Below are positions 1 through 6,803 of a DNA stretch of 10,563 nucleotides, in pieces (the stretch's first letter is position 1; each line of letters starts with the position of its first letter). The DNA is from Chloroflexota bacterium (lineage in GTDB: Bacteria > Chloroflexota > Dehalococcoidia > Lucifugimonadales > JAPUKM01). The notes below the pieces were generated by a model that saw nothing but the letters and a program-made list of their open reading frames with translations, made no database searches and had not been told where the DNA came from. The translations under genes were made by a program, and so were the position numbers. Location: the NCBI GenBank assembly GCA_027295645.1, contig JAPUKM010000036.1:1-10563 (forward strand), in the 5' to 3' direction.

Positions 1-73
1 GTTCCTATCGTGTCCTCCCGGAGAGTACGGCTCTAGCCTGAGTGCCACGGAAACGGCCACGGGAAGATCTCAA

Positions 74-128
74 CAGATACAGAATGGCGCGCCGGAGAGG
101 CGGGCGTGGCGTTCTGTAATCGTATCTG
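74..128. other. Long imperfect hairpin in an unassigned left-edge stretch
   Basis: Bases 74-80 (CAGATAC) pair perfectly with 122-128 (GTATCTG). After a six-base bulge at 116-121, AGAA 81-84 pairs with TTCT 112-115. The stem then continues through 85-93 against 103-111 with two G-T wobbles and one G-G mismatch. The apex is purine-rich, about 94-102. No T tract follows, so it is not a classical terminator. No protein gene is recognised in 1-143. It could be a structured RNA, an element-end structure or a binding site. No known RNA family was recognised. Confidence 0.4.
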
Positions 129-143
129 ATAGCATGGGGTATC

Positions 144-203
144 ACCACCGCCCGACATTTCGTAAACAGCAGGTTCTCGGTTCAGTCCCGGGCGGTGGCT
201 CCA
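144..203 (+). pseudogene. tRNA-Thr(CGU) remnant: 3' half of a tRNA gene, possible attachment site
   Basis: Read as a tRNA, 159-165 (TTCGTAA) is a seven-base anticodon loop with CGT anticodon (Thr). ACAGC 166-170 is the 3' anticodon strand and AGGTT 171-175 a normal five-base variable loop. CTCGG 176-180 and CCGGG 188-192 form a five-pair T stem around loop TTCAGTC. CGGTGGC 193-199 is the acceptor 3' strand, followed by T73 and an encoded CCA at 201-203. The 5' half is wrong: ACCACCG at 144-150 could be a mutated acceptor strand (GCCACCG expected). Only eight bases separate it from the anticodon loop, so there is no D arm, and GACAT 154-158 does not pair with ACAGC. The T loop has G where nearly all tRNAs have A58. 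It therefore looks non-functional. It is either a tRNA with an internal deletion or the displaced 3' end left by integration into a tRNA gene. Confidence 0.55.
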
Positions 204-230
204 AGTCCCACTCTCTGGAGGCTACTGTAG

Positions 231-1013
231 ATGAGCAAGCTCCTTGACCGTCTGGACCACATCACCCGAGGCGCTCCCAATGCCCTGGGCTTCACCGCCG
301 CGGCATCCAGGGAGACCATCCCTCAGATGGCCCTGCTGGCACGAGTTACCACACCACGGCAGAGCGACATCTCCGCCCTGGCCGATGCCAAGGTGGACGC
401 CTTCATTCTCAGTGATGAGGGCAAGAGCCCTAAGCAGACGGTCAAACCGCTGAAGGACCGCATCTGGGGAGCAATGGTTGAGAGGCTGGGACGCGAGCAG
501 ATGGAGGCCTACAAGGCAGCGGAAAGCGACTTCATGGTCTTCGGCATAGACGGCACGCTCGCGGACACGCTGGAGGAGGGAGAGGCGGCAAGGATACTGC
601 GCATTCCCCCAAACCTGGAGGAGCCCATCCTGAGGGGCCTGGAGGACCTCCCGATCGACATTGTGCTGCTCCAGAGGCCCGGGGCCTCAGAGCCGCTGAC
701 CCTGACCCACCTCCTCGCCATCTCCAATGTGCGTACCGCCATGAGCCGGTATCTGCTGCTGGAGTGGGATGGCGAGCTCACCGCCCGCGACCTGGAACAC
801 CTCAGGGATATTGGCGTGGACGGTATTGTGCTGGACACGACGGAGGTGGGCGCGGATACCTTCAAGTCTGTCCGGCAGAGGATCGACGCGATGCCCAAGC
901 GAAAGCCACGGGGAGAGCCGAAACCGGCCGCTGTTCTGCCCAGGTTTGGTGGACTCCCCGACACGGCTCATCATCACGAGGAGGACGAGGAGGAGGAGGA
1001 GGAGGAGATGTAG
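231..1013 (+). CDS. Conserved-looking hypothetical alpha/beta protein with poly-acidic tail
   Basis: I do not recognise this 260-residue protein. The ATG is well supported by GGAGG at 217-221, nine bases upstream. The body alternates predicted strands and helices in a way reminiscent of a TIM barrel. Examples are VDAFILSD (55-62), SDFMVFGIDGTLAD (99-112), IDIVLLQ (142-148), and YLLLEWDGELTARDLEHLRDIG (174-195) followed by VDGIVLDT (196-203). That is a fold-level inference, and no catalytic motif can be named. There is no signal peptide or membrane segment, so it is probably cytoplasmic. From about residue 221 it turns basic and proline-rich (PKRKPRGEPKP). It ends in three His, a run of nine Glu and one Asp, and a final Met. 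It converges on the MFS gene with only six bases between stop codons. It sits just downstream of the tRNA remnant, so it may be the first chromosomal gene beyond an integration point. Confidence 0.8.
   Translation: MSKLLDRLDHITRGAPNALGFTAAASRETIPQMALLARVTTPRQSDISALADAKVDAFILSDEGKSPKQTVKPLKDRIWGAMVERLGREQMEAYKAAESDFMVFGIDGTLADTLEEGEAARILRIPPNLEEPILRGLEDLPIDIVLLQRPGASEPLTLTHLLAISNVRTAMSRYLLLEWDGELTARDLEHLRDIGVDGIVLDTTEVGADTFKSVRQRIDAMPKRKPRGEPKPAAVLPRFGGLPDTAHHHEEDEEEEEEEM
978..1007 (+). repeat. GAG/GAC trinucleotide tract encoding an acidic tail
   Basis: Ten consecutive codons are GAG except the third, which is GAC. They encode residues 250-259 of the upstream hypothetical protein, just before a terminal Met and the stop. 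A pure (GAG)7 run makes up the second part. Such tracts can change length by replication slippage. Here a change of whole units would only lengthen or shorten the tail. Confidence 0.85.
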
Positions 1014-1019
1014 GGGGGC

Positions 1020-2315
1020 TCAGACCTCCAGGCGCCGCACCGTTCCATTCAGCAGCGTGAATACGACCGCCGCGCCGACAAGGAGCGCCGCCGCCAGGGC
1101 GAGGGCGTCGGGCGTTCCGATCCGCTCCGCCGCAATGCTCACCGGGATGACGCCGAGGGGCATAAGGCCCCAGTTCATCATGGAGATGCTCATCACCCGG
1201 CCATACATCTCCGGGGAGGAGAGGAGCTGGAGGATGGCGATGTTGGTGGACATGAAGACCGAAGTGGCGAACCCGACCACCAGCATCATGGCTGAAGCCA
1301 GGAACAGGTCACGCGTGAGGGTAAAGGCCAGGACGCTGAGCGACATGACAAGGGCGGCCCCCAGAAACAGTGCGCCCTTGCGCCGGGGGTTGCCCAGGGA
1401 GGCCAGCGCAATGGAGCCGGCCACCGCGCCAACACCCGACATCGACAGCAAGAGGCCCAGGACCCCGGAGCCGCCGTCAAGGGCCTCCACCACGAAGGCC
1501 GGCATCAGGACGAAGTAGCCCATGCCCAGCAGAACGGCCACGAAGGCCAACGCCATGACGGAGAGCAGGGTACGGTCGCTCACCACGTAGTTCACGCCAC
1601 GAAGCACCTCCCGTCCCAGCCGCCAGTCCTCCGTTTTGTCGCCCCTCTGTGTGCCCGATACGGTGACCATGAGTATGGTCAAGGCGGCAAGAACGTTGAG
1701 GGCGGCCATCACGAAGAAGACGCCCTCAATGCGGATCACCGGTATCAGCACCCCCGCCAGTGCCGGGGCCACTACACGCGAGGCGTTCATGGCACCCATG
1801 CTGAGGGCGGAGGCGTTCATAATGAGGTCCCGCCCCACCAGCGCCGGGATCATCCCCTGCCGGCTGGGCATGTTGAAGGACATGAGGGTCCCGTCCAAGA
1901 ATCCGATGACCAGCAGGTGCCACAGATCGACGGTGCCCTGGAGGACCAGGAGACCTACGAGCAGGCTGCTGACGCCGCTTCCAAGGTTGGTTGCGAAGAT
2001 GAGGGTACGCTTGGGAAGGCGGTCGGCGACCGCCCCACCCACCAGGCTGAGAAGGGTCATGGGCGCGCCGAAGGAGGCCATCACCAGGGCTAGATCCAGC
2101 GGAGACCCGGAGAGCCCGTACACCAGCCAGCCGCGGGCGATCTGCCGCATCTGCAAGGTCATGCCGGCGGTGACGCCGCTTATCCAGTACCAGCGGTAGT
2201 TGACGACGGCCAGGGAGGCGAAGGTGTTCAGCCATCCACGCTTGGCAACAGGGGCATCGACCGGTTCCGAGATCTGTTTGGAGGGGTACGGTGAGTCAGA
2301 GGCCTGCTTGACCAA
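1020..2315 (-). CDS. MFS transporter, MFS_3/EntS-like drug or siderophore exporter type
   Basis: This is a 431-residue polytopic membrane protein with about twelve hydrophobic segments starting near residue 36. The segment GGAVADRLPKR (93-103) is the MFS motif A between TM2 and TM3. The overall pattern (RQIARGWLVYGLSGSPLDLALV, then FNMPSRQGMIPALV) fits the MFS_3 'transmembrane secretion effector' group that includes EntS-type exporters. The substrate cannot be read from sequence; efflux of small molecules is the family expectation. The start is a TTG at 2313-2315, with GGAAGG ten bases upstream on the minus strand. An upstream ATG is out of frame. A polar N-terminal tail of about 30 residues precedes TM1. 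It is transcribed alone from the promoter at 2361-2388, diverging from the M50 gene and converging on the hypothetical gene. Confidence 0.88.
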   Translation of the reverse strand: MVKQASDSPYPSKQISEPVDAPVAKRGWLNTFASLAVVNYRWYWISGVTAGMTLQMRQIARGWLVYGLSGSPLDLALVMASFGAPMTLLSLVGGAVADRLPKRTLIFATNLGSGVSSLLVGLLVLQGTVDLWHLLVIGFLDGTLMSFNMPSRQGMIPALVGRDLIMNASALSMGAMNASRVVAPALAGVLIPVIRIEGVFFVMAALNVLAALTILMVTVSGTQRGDKTEDWRLGREVLRGVNYVVSDRTLLSVMALAFVAVLLGMGYFVLMPAFVVEALDGGSGVLGLLLSMSGVGAVAGSIALASLGNPRRKGALFLGAALVMSLSVLAFTLTRDLFLASAMMLVVGFATSVFMSTNIAILQLLSSPEMYGRVMSISMMNWGLMPLGVIPVSIAAERIGTPDALALAAALLVGAAVVFTLLNGTVRRLEV

Positions 2316-2360
2316 ACGAGGGCATCCTTCCAGGTGGGGCTTGTAGCTGCAACGCCTCAG

Positions 2361-2388
2361 AGTATACCCTTGCGTACACGGGGGTCAA
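2361..2388 (-). promoter_or_regulatory. Sigma70-type promoter for the MFS exporter
   Basis: On the minus strand, TTGACC (2388-2383) and TATACT (2366-2361) are separated by 16 bases. The -35 differs from consensus at one base and the -10 at one or two. Transcription would start near 2354, giving a leader of about 40 bases before the TTG start at 2315. The divergent spacer 2316-2497 is 182 bases. No equally good plus-strand promoter for the M50 gene was seen; TACACT at 2464-2469 is a weak -10 candidate. Confidence 0.6.
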
Positions 2389-2497
2389 CCGGATTCAGAG
2401 GTCGAGCCGCTTTCACAACGGCGCAGGATAGCCCGGTGGCCTGTACGGAAGCGCGGCCTATGGTACACTTGGATATGCAAGGTAGACCACCGCTTCA

Positions 2498-3172
2498 ATG
2501 ATCTTCGGCGCTCCGGACCAGATCCCCTTTCGCCTTCTGGCTCTGCTCATCGCCATTACGCTGCACGAGGCGAGCCACGCCGCAGCAGCCTATCTGTTGG
2601 GCGATTCGACGGCCCGGCGGCTGGGACGTCTCACGCTCAACCCTATCAAGCACATGGACCCGATGGGAACGCTGCTCATCGTCTTCGTGGGGTTCGGATG
2701 GGGCAAGCCGGTGCCGGTCAACGCCATGGCTTTGCGGCGTGGCCGCCAGGGTATGGGAGTGGTGGCCGCGGCGGGGCCGCTCTCAAACCTGGCCACCGCC
2801 GCCATAGCGTCCGTTCCGCTGCGGCTCGACCTGGTGTCGATGCCTTCAACCTTCTCGTTCACCGATGCCATCAGCGCCGGGCCGGAGGCGTTCGTCAGCG
2901 CCCTGCTGCTCTTCGTGGTCGCGTTCAGCATCATCCTGGCGGTGTTCAATCTCATTCCCCTCTTCCCCCTGGACGGCTCCGGCGTTGCCCTTGGCGTCCT
3001 GCCCGTCGAGCAGGCCAGGCAGTTTGCCAAGCTGGAGAAATATGGACCGGGCTTCCTGATGCTGCTGATCGGGGCGGACTTTATCCTTGGCGTGGGTATT
3101 CTGAGGGCGGTCATTTTCCCTGTGGTAAACTATGTCAGCATCATTTTGCTTGATGTAAGGCTGTTCGGGTGA
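2498..3172 (+). CDS. Site-2 protease family (M50) membrane zinc metalloprotease homologue
   Basis: This 224-residue polytopic protein has the S2P/M50 signature. HEASH (23-27) is the HExxH zinc site, lying inside the first membrane segment. GRLTLNPIKHMDPMGTL (43-59) and KPVPVN (70-75) follow. AAGPLSN (91-97) is the conserved small-residue loop. NLIPLFPLDG (151-160) supplies the Asp (D159) that serves as third zinc ligand in the family. Length and order match the short bacterial M50 group that lacks PDZ and CBS domains. Family members cut transmembrane substrates; the target here is unknown. The ATG has no strong ribosome site (AAGG at 2479-2482 is distant), but HEASH at residue 23 is where such proteins usually have it. 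It precedes tyrA by 24 bases and may be co-transcribed with it. Confidence 0.9.
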   Translation: MIFGAPDQIPFRLLALLIAITLHEASHAAAAYLLGDSTARRLGRLTLNPIKHMDPMGTLLIVFVGFGWGKPVPVNAMALRRGRQGMGVVAAAGPLSNLATAAIASVPLRLDLVSMPSTFSFTDAISAGPEAFVSALLLFVVAFSIILAVFNLIPLFPLDGSGVALGVLPVEQARQFAKLEKYGPGFLMLLIGADFILGVGILRAVIFPVVNYVSIILLDVRLFG

Positions 3173-3196
3173 GCAGCCCCGCAAGGAGAGGCGGAC

Positions 3197-4252
3197 GTGG
3201 ACAAAATAGCGATCATCGGCATGGGGCTGATCGGCGGCTCCATCGGACTGGCGCTCAACAGGGCCAACCGCGGCACTCTGGAGGTTGTGGGGTTTGACAC
3301 CGAGCCCAAGGCGGCCAAGCGGGCGGTGAAGCTGGGCGCCGTATCGAAGGCCACCCGGCATCTGAACGAGGCCGTGGGGGGGGCCAACATGGTGATCATC
3401 GCGACCCCGGTCCTCGCCATCCGGGAGACCCTGGAGGCGATCGCGGGCATGCTCTCTCCCGGGTGCGTGGTCACGGATACCGGAAGCACCAAAGAGGCGA
3501 TCATGACCTGGGCGGAGGAGTATCTCCCGAAGGAGGTCAGCTTTGTCGGCGGCCATCCGATGGCGGGCAAAGAGACCTCCGGCATCGATGCCGCGGACGC
3601 GGACCTGTTCAAGGACGCCCGGTACGTGGTGATTCCTGGCCGCACCGCCAGCCAGGAGGCGATAGAGGCTGTCCTGAACCTGGTACAGCTTCTGGGCGCG
3701 CGGAACTTCTTTCTGGACGCCTTCGAGCACGACAGCTATGTGGCCGCGGTGAGCCATCTGCCCATCGTGCTGTCGGCCGCGCTGGTGACGGCGGCGGCGA
3801 AGAGCCCCTCCTGGCGCGAGATCTCCAAGCTGGCCTCGACGGGGTTCCGGGACGCCACCCGCCTCGCTTCGGGCGATCCGATTATGAACCTGGACATCTG
3901 TCTCACCAACCGCGACGGGATCCTGTACTGGATAGACGAGACGGTCAGGGAGCTCCTGGAGTACAAGAAACAGATCGCCGCGGCCACCACGGAGTCCGGC
4001 GATGAGGAGGCGATCGATAAGCTGGCCGACACCTTCGCCAACTCCTGGGAAATTCGAGAGAGATGGCTGGCCCACTACGAGTCGGGCCGCGACGATGATG
4101 GCGATAGCAGCAGGCCCGAAACGCCCGGCGCCGGTGATCTGATGGGCGAGATGCTCATGGGCAGGGCGATCCGGGACCGCTACAAGAAGATGTCCTCGCT
4201 GTTCGAGCGCCAACAGGAGGACCCCCGCAGGCGACGCCTGCGCCGATCTTGA
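3197..4252 (+). CDS. tyrA: Prephenate/arogenate dehydrogenase (TyrA family)
   Basis: Catalyses NAD(P)-dependent oxidative decarboxylation of prephenate or arogenate in tyrosine synthesis. The Rossmann motif GMGLIGG is at residues 8-14, and D34 ends the second strand, which usually favours NAD. TDTGSTK (93-99), GGHPMAG (118-124, with His120) and DSYVAAVSHLP (179-189, with His187) are the family's substrate-binding and catalytic stretches. STGFRDATRLASGDP (214-228) is the conserved helical-domain motif. The start is GTG at 3197, preceded at six bases by AAGGAGAG (3183-3190). Which substrate is used cannot be decided. No ACT regulatory domain or fused chorismate mutase is visible. Instead, residues 298-351 form an extra tail: acidic linker, amphipathic stretch, then a very basic end (RRRRLRR). 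Ten bases separate it from aroA. Confidence 0.93.
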   Translation: MDKIAIIGMGLIGGSIGLALNRANRGTLEVVGFDTEPKAAKRAVKLGAVSKATRHLNEAVGGANMVIIATPVLAIRETLEAIAGMLSPGCVVTDTGSTKEAIMTWAEEYLPKEVSFVGGHPMAGKETSGIDAADADLFKDARYVVIPGRTASQEAIEAVLNLVQLLGARNFFLDAFEHDSYVAAVSHLPIVLSAALVTAAAKSPSWREISKLASTGFRDATRLASGDPIMNLDICLTNRDGILYWIDETVRELLEYKKQIAAATTESGDEEAIDKLADTFANSWEIRERWLAHYESGRDDDGDSSRPETPGAGDLMGEMLMGRAIRDRYKKMSSLFERQQEDPRRRRLRRS

Positions 4253-4262
4253 GCGTCCCGGC

Positions 4263-5585
4263 ATGAGAGAACGGGTCACCGCCCCCGCGCGCCTGGAGGC
4301 CACCGTGTCTCCGCCCGGCGATAAATCGATCTCCCATCGTGCTGTTCTCCTGAACAGCATCGCCCTGGGAACAGCCACGGTGACCAACCTCTGTGTTGGC
4401 GACGACCGTGCCTCCATGCTCCGCTGCCTGCGGGGGCTGGGCGCCAGCATCGAGCGCGAGGCCGATCCGGGCGGCAACGAAGCCAATGACCGGTTCATCA
4501 TCAGGGGCAGCAGCATGGACGGCCTTGCGGAGCCGCACGAAACGCTGAACGCCGGCAACAGCGGAACGACTTTGCGGCTGGTCTCCGGCCTGCTGGCGGG
4601 GCAGCCCTACTTCAGCGTCATCACGGGTGACCGGTCGTTGCGGTCCCGGCCCATGGGCCGCATTGTGAAGCCGCTGAGAGAGATGGGCGCGCGGGTGATG
4701 GGTCGCTCCGAGGACTCGCTGGCGCCCCTCGCCATCCGCGGGGGCGACCTGCACGGCATCGAATACGATATGCCGGTGGCCAGCGCACAGGTGAAATCGT
4801 GCCTCCTCATCGCCGGGCTCCACGCCCAGGGGAAGACGGTCATCCGCCAGCCCGCCGCTACCCGCGACCACACGGAGCGTATGCTGGAGCGCATGGGTGG
4901 CGACATCACTGAGGACGGCCTGACCATCACCGTGCGGCCCGGCAGGACACTCTCGGCCACTGACGTGCGTGTGCCGGGTGACATCAGCTCGGCCGCCTAC
5001 TGGCTTGTGGCGGCGGCATGTCATCCGTCGGCGCGGGTCACCGTGCTGAACACCGGCATCAACCCCACCCGTGGAGGGATCCTTGAAGTCCTGCGGGCGA
5101 TGGGGGCCAGGGTGACGGTCACACATGTCAGAAGCGAGGGCGGCGAAGAGGCCGCGGATATCACCGTCGAGTCCAGCCACCTGGTGGCAACGGAGGTCGC
5201 GGGAGAGCTGCTCCCCCGCCTCATCGACGAGGTGCCGGTGATCGCTCTGGCCGCCTGCTTCGCCAAGGGCGAGACGGTGGTCCGGGACGCCCAGGAGCTG
5301 CGGGGCAAGGAGTCCGACCGGATCAGGACGACGGTGCAGGGGCTCTCCAGGCTGGGGGCGGATATCCGGGAAACACCGGACGGTATGGTCATCCGTGGAA
5401 CCGGAGGGCTGCGCGGAGCCGCCGTGGGAAGCCACGGCGACCACCGGCTGGCGATGACCCTGGGAGTTGCCGGCCTGCTGGCCACGGGCGAGACGGTGGT
5501 CCGCGGGGCCGAGGCGGCCCGGGTCTCCTATCCAAACTTCTGGGACGACCTCCGGGCCGTTGCCGGGGAGCACCGGGAGGCCTAG
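4263..5585 (+). CDS. aroA: 3-phosphoshikimate 1-carboxyvinyltransferase (EPSP synthase), class II type
   Basis: Transfers enolpyruvyl from PEP to shikimate-3-phosphate, the sixth step of the shikimate pathway, in the cytoplasm. The full length of 440 residues is normal. PPGDKSISHRA (17-27) binds both substrates. NAGNSGTT (96-103) is the PEP-site loop. DRSLRSRPM (123-131), SAQVK (174-178), RDHTE (201-205) and NPTR (267-270) follow. IDEVP (321-325) holds the catalytic Asp322. KESDR (349-353) and GDHR (392-395) complete the active site. The combination GDKS, SAQxK, RxHxE and NxTR is the class II pattern, as in Gram-positive enzymes. The Gly in NSGTT is the usual residue, not the Ala of the CP4 enzyme. 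The ATG is ten bases after tyrA with no clear ribosome site, suggesting translational coupling. gmk begins five bases after its stop. Confidence 0.96.
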   Translation: MRERVTAPARLEATVSPPGDKSISHRAVLLNSIALGTATVTNLCVGDDRASMLRCLRGLGASIEREADPGGNEANDRFIIRGSSMDGLAEPHETLNAGNSGTTLRLVSGLLAGQPYFSVITGDRSLRSRPMGRIVKPLREMGARVMGRSEDSLAPLAIRGGDLHGIEYDMPVASAQVKSCLLIAGLHAQGKTVIRQPAATRDHTERMLERMGGDITEDGLTITVRPGRTLSATDVRVPGDISSAAYWLVAAACHPSARVTVLNTGINPTRGGILEVLRAMGARVTVTHVRSEGGEEAADITVESSHLVATEVAGELLPRLIDEVPVIALAACFAKGETVVRDAQELRGKESDRIRTTVQGLSRLGADIRETPDGMVIRGTGGLRGAAVGSHGDHRLAMTLGVAGLLATGETVVRGAEAARVSYPNFWDDLRAVAGEHREA

Positions 5586-5589
5586 CGGG

Positions 5590-6189
5590 TTGACCGATCA
5601 GGCCCATCCCCTACTGGTGGTGATCTCCGGCCCCTCCGGAGTGGGCAAGGACGCCGTCCTGGAGCGGATGAAGCGGCTTGAGCGGCCATGGCACTACGTG
5701 GTCACCGCCACCACCCGGGCGCCGCGCCCGGGCGAGCGCGACGGCGAGGAGTACATCTTCCTGGACACGGCACGGTTCGAAGAGATGGTGACGCAGGACC
5801 GGTTCCTGGAACACGCGGAGGTGTACGGCCACCGGTACGGCGTCCCGCGAGATCAGGTGGAGGAGGCCCTCCGTTCAGGAAGGGACGTGATCGCGAAGAC
5901 CGATGTCCAGGGCGCGCGGACGCTGAGAGCAGCAGTACCCGGCGCGACGCTAGTCTTCATAGCTGCGCCCTCCATGGAGGAGCTTGAGGCGCGGCTGCGG
6001 GGACGGAAGACGGACCGAGGCACCGACCTTCGGCGACGGCTGAAGACGGCGCGGGAGGAGATGGAGCGCCAGGGGGAGTTCGACCATGTGGTGGTGAACC
6101 ACCAGGGGCGTCTGGAGGAGACGGTGGCCGCGATTGAGAGGATCATCCAGGAGACGAAGCGCCGAGCAGCCGGCAGGGGAGCACTATGA
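5590..6189 (+). CDS. gmk: Guanylate kinase
   Basis: Phosphorylates GMP to GDP with ATP, an essential cytoplasmic step. I chose TTG at 5590: GGGAGG (5575-5580) lies nine bases upstream, and it gives a 199-residue protein starting seven residues before the first strand, the normal layout. The frame is open upstream, but that part overlaps aroA and has no family similarity. The P-loop is GPSGVGKD (14-21), with Asp21 where the family has Ser or Thr. The GMP-binding stretch TTRAPRPGERDGEEY (41-55), EHAEVYGHRYG (74-84) and TDVQGA (104-109) are typical. The lid region with Arg138 and Lys140 and the late Asn170 follow. All other key positions look intact, so an active kinase is likely. Its stop overlaps the nitroreductase start in ATGA, indicating coupling. 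Confidence 0.93.
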   Translation: MTDQAHPLLVVISGPSGVGKDAVLERMKRLERPWHYVVTATTRAPRPGERDGEEYIFLDTARFEEMVTQDRFLEHAEVYGHRYGVPRDQVEEALRSGRDVIAKTDVQGARTLRAAVPGATLVFIAAPSMEELEARLRGRKTDRGTDLRRRLKTAREEMERQGEFDHVVVNHQGRLEETVAAIERIIQETKRRAAGRGAL

Positions 6190-6803
6190 GCGACATCTCA
6201 CTGTTCGAGGCGATGCGTACCCAGCGGTCCATTCGCAGGTACGCCAGCGATCCGGTCCCGGACGAGCTGATCGCCACCATTATCGAGGCGGCCACGCACG
6301 CGCCCAGCGCCACGAATCGCCAGCCGTGGCACTTCCTGATCATCCGAGACCGGGAGCTGAAGCGCCGCATGGGTGAGTGGTACGTGGACGCCTGGTCATC
6401 CATCTACCCCAATGTGGACCCCAGCACCCTTCCCCAGTCCTCACGGTCGGGGCTGGAGCTGGGCCGCGGCATGGTGGATGTCCCCGCCCTGGTCCTGGTG
6501 TGCCTGGACATCAGCGAGGAGCGGCCCACCACCCCCTCTCTCATCCATGGAGCATCGATCTATCCGGTGGTGCAGAATATCATGCTCGCCGCCCGCGCCC
6601 TGGGGCTGGGCACCGTCCTGACCACCATTCACCGCAAGCACGAGCAGGAGATCAAGAAATTACTGCGGATTCCGGCCAGCGTGGAGACGGTCGCGCTTAT
6701 CCCACTGGGCTACCCGGCGGAGGGCGAGCGCTTCGGGGGTGGGAAGCGCAAGCCGGTGGATGAGGTTACGTCCTACGACCGGTGGGGGCAGCGCGCTCCC
6801 TAG
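6186..6803 (+). CDS. Nitroreductase family FMN-dependent oxidoreductase
   Basis: This 205-residue member of the nitroreductase fold is expected to bind FMN and use NAD(P)H; the physiological substrate is unknown. RSIRRY (14-19) contacts the FMN phosphate. APSATNRQPW (39-48) is the conserved flavin-site loop. GASIYPVVQNIMLAARALGLG (122-142) is the dimer-interface helix and following turn. ALIPLGYPAEG with GGGKRKPVDEV (170-194) closes the domain as in most members. The length is normal. AGGGGAG at 6175-6181 precedes the ATG by four bases, and the ATG overlaps the gmk stop. It is probably last in the tyrA-aroA-gmk transcript, because the next gene converges. Shared transcription does not by itself imply a nucleotide or aromatic role. 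Confidence 0.9.
   Translation: MSDISLFEAMRTQRSIRRYASDPVPDELIATIIEAATHAPSATNRQPWHFLIIRDRELKRRMGEWYVDAWSSIYPNVDPSTLPQSSRSGLELGRGMVDVPALVLVCLDISEERPTTPSLIHGASIYPVVQNIMLAARALGLGTVLTTIHRKHEQEIKKLLRIPASVETVALIPLGYPAEGERFGGGKRKPVDEVTSYDRWGQRAP

Noticed and set aside
1..203. 3' part of a tmRNA: bases 24-41 read Ser-Thr-Ala-Leu-Ala-stop (a tag-like end) and a tRNA-like 3' end follows.
   Set aside because: A normal tRNA-Thr anticodon loop and variable loop precede the T arm. The discriminator is T rather than A, and the distance from stop to CCA is shorter than in usual tmRNAs. A tRNA remnant explains more.
2..250. Open plus-strand frame from the window edge to a TGA at 248-250.
   Set aside because: It runs through the tRNA remnant and the start of the next gene. 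Its translation shows no domain-like pattern, and open frames of this size are common at this GC content.
2475..2501. Eight-codon ORF (ATG at 2475) whose TGA overlaps the M50 start in ATGA; possible leader peptide.
   Set aside because: No ribosome site precedes it and the length is too short to distinguish from chance. No attenuator-like stem was seen.
2846..4558. Open minus-strand frame of 570 codons opposite the M50, tyrA and aroA genes.
   Set aside because: It is antisense to three well-supported genes, and its translation has no recognisable motif. It is the expected shadow of GC-rich codon use. The same holds for 4155-5573 (-) opposite aroA.
5467..5589. Upstream extension of gmk into aroA.
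   Set aside because: The extension lacks guanylate kinase similarity, while TTG 5590 has a well-spaced GGGAGG and gives the normal family length.
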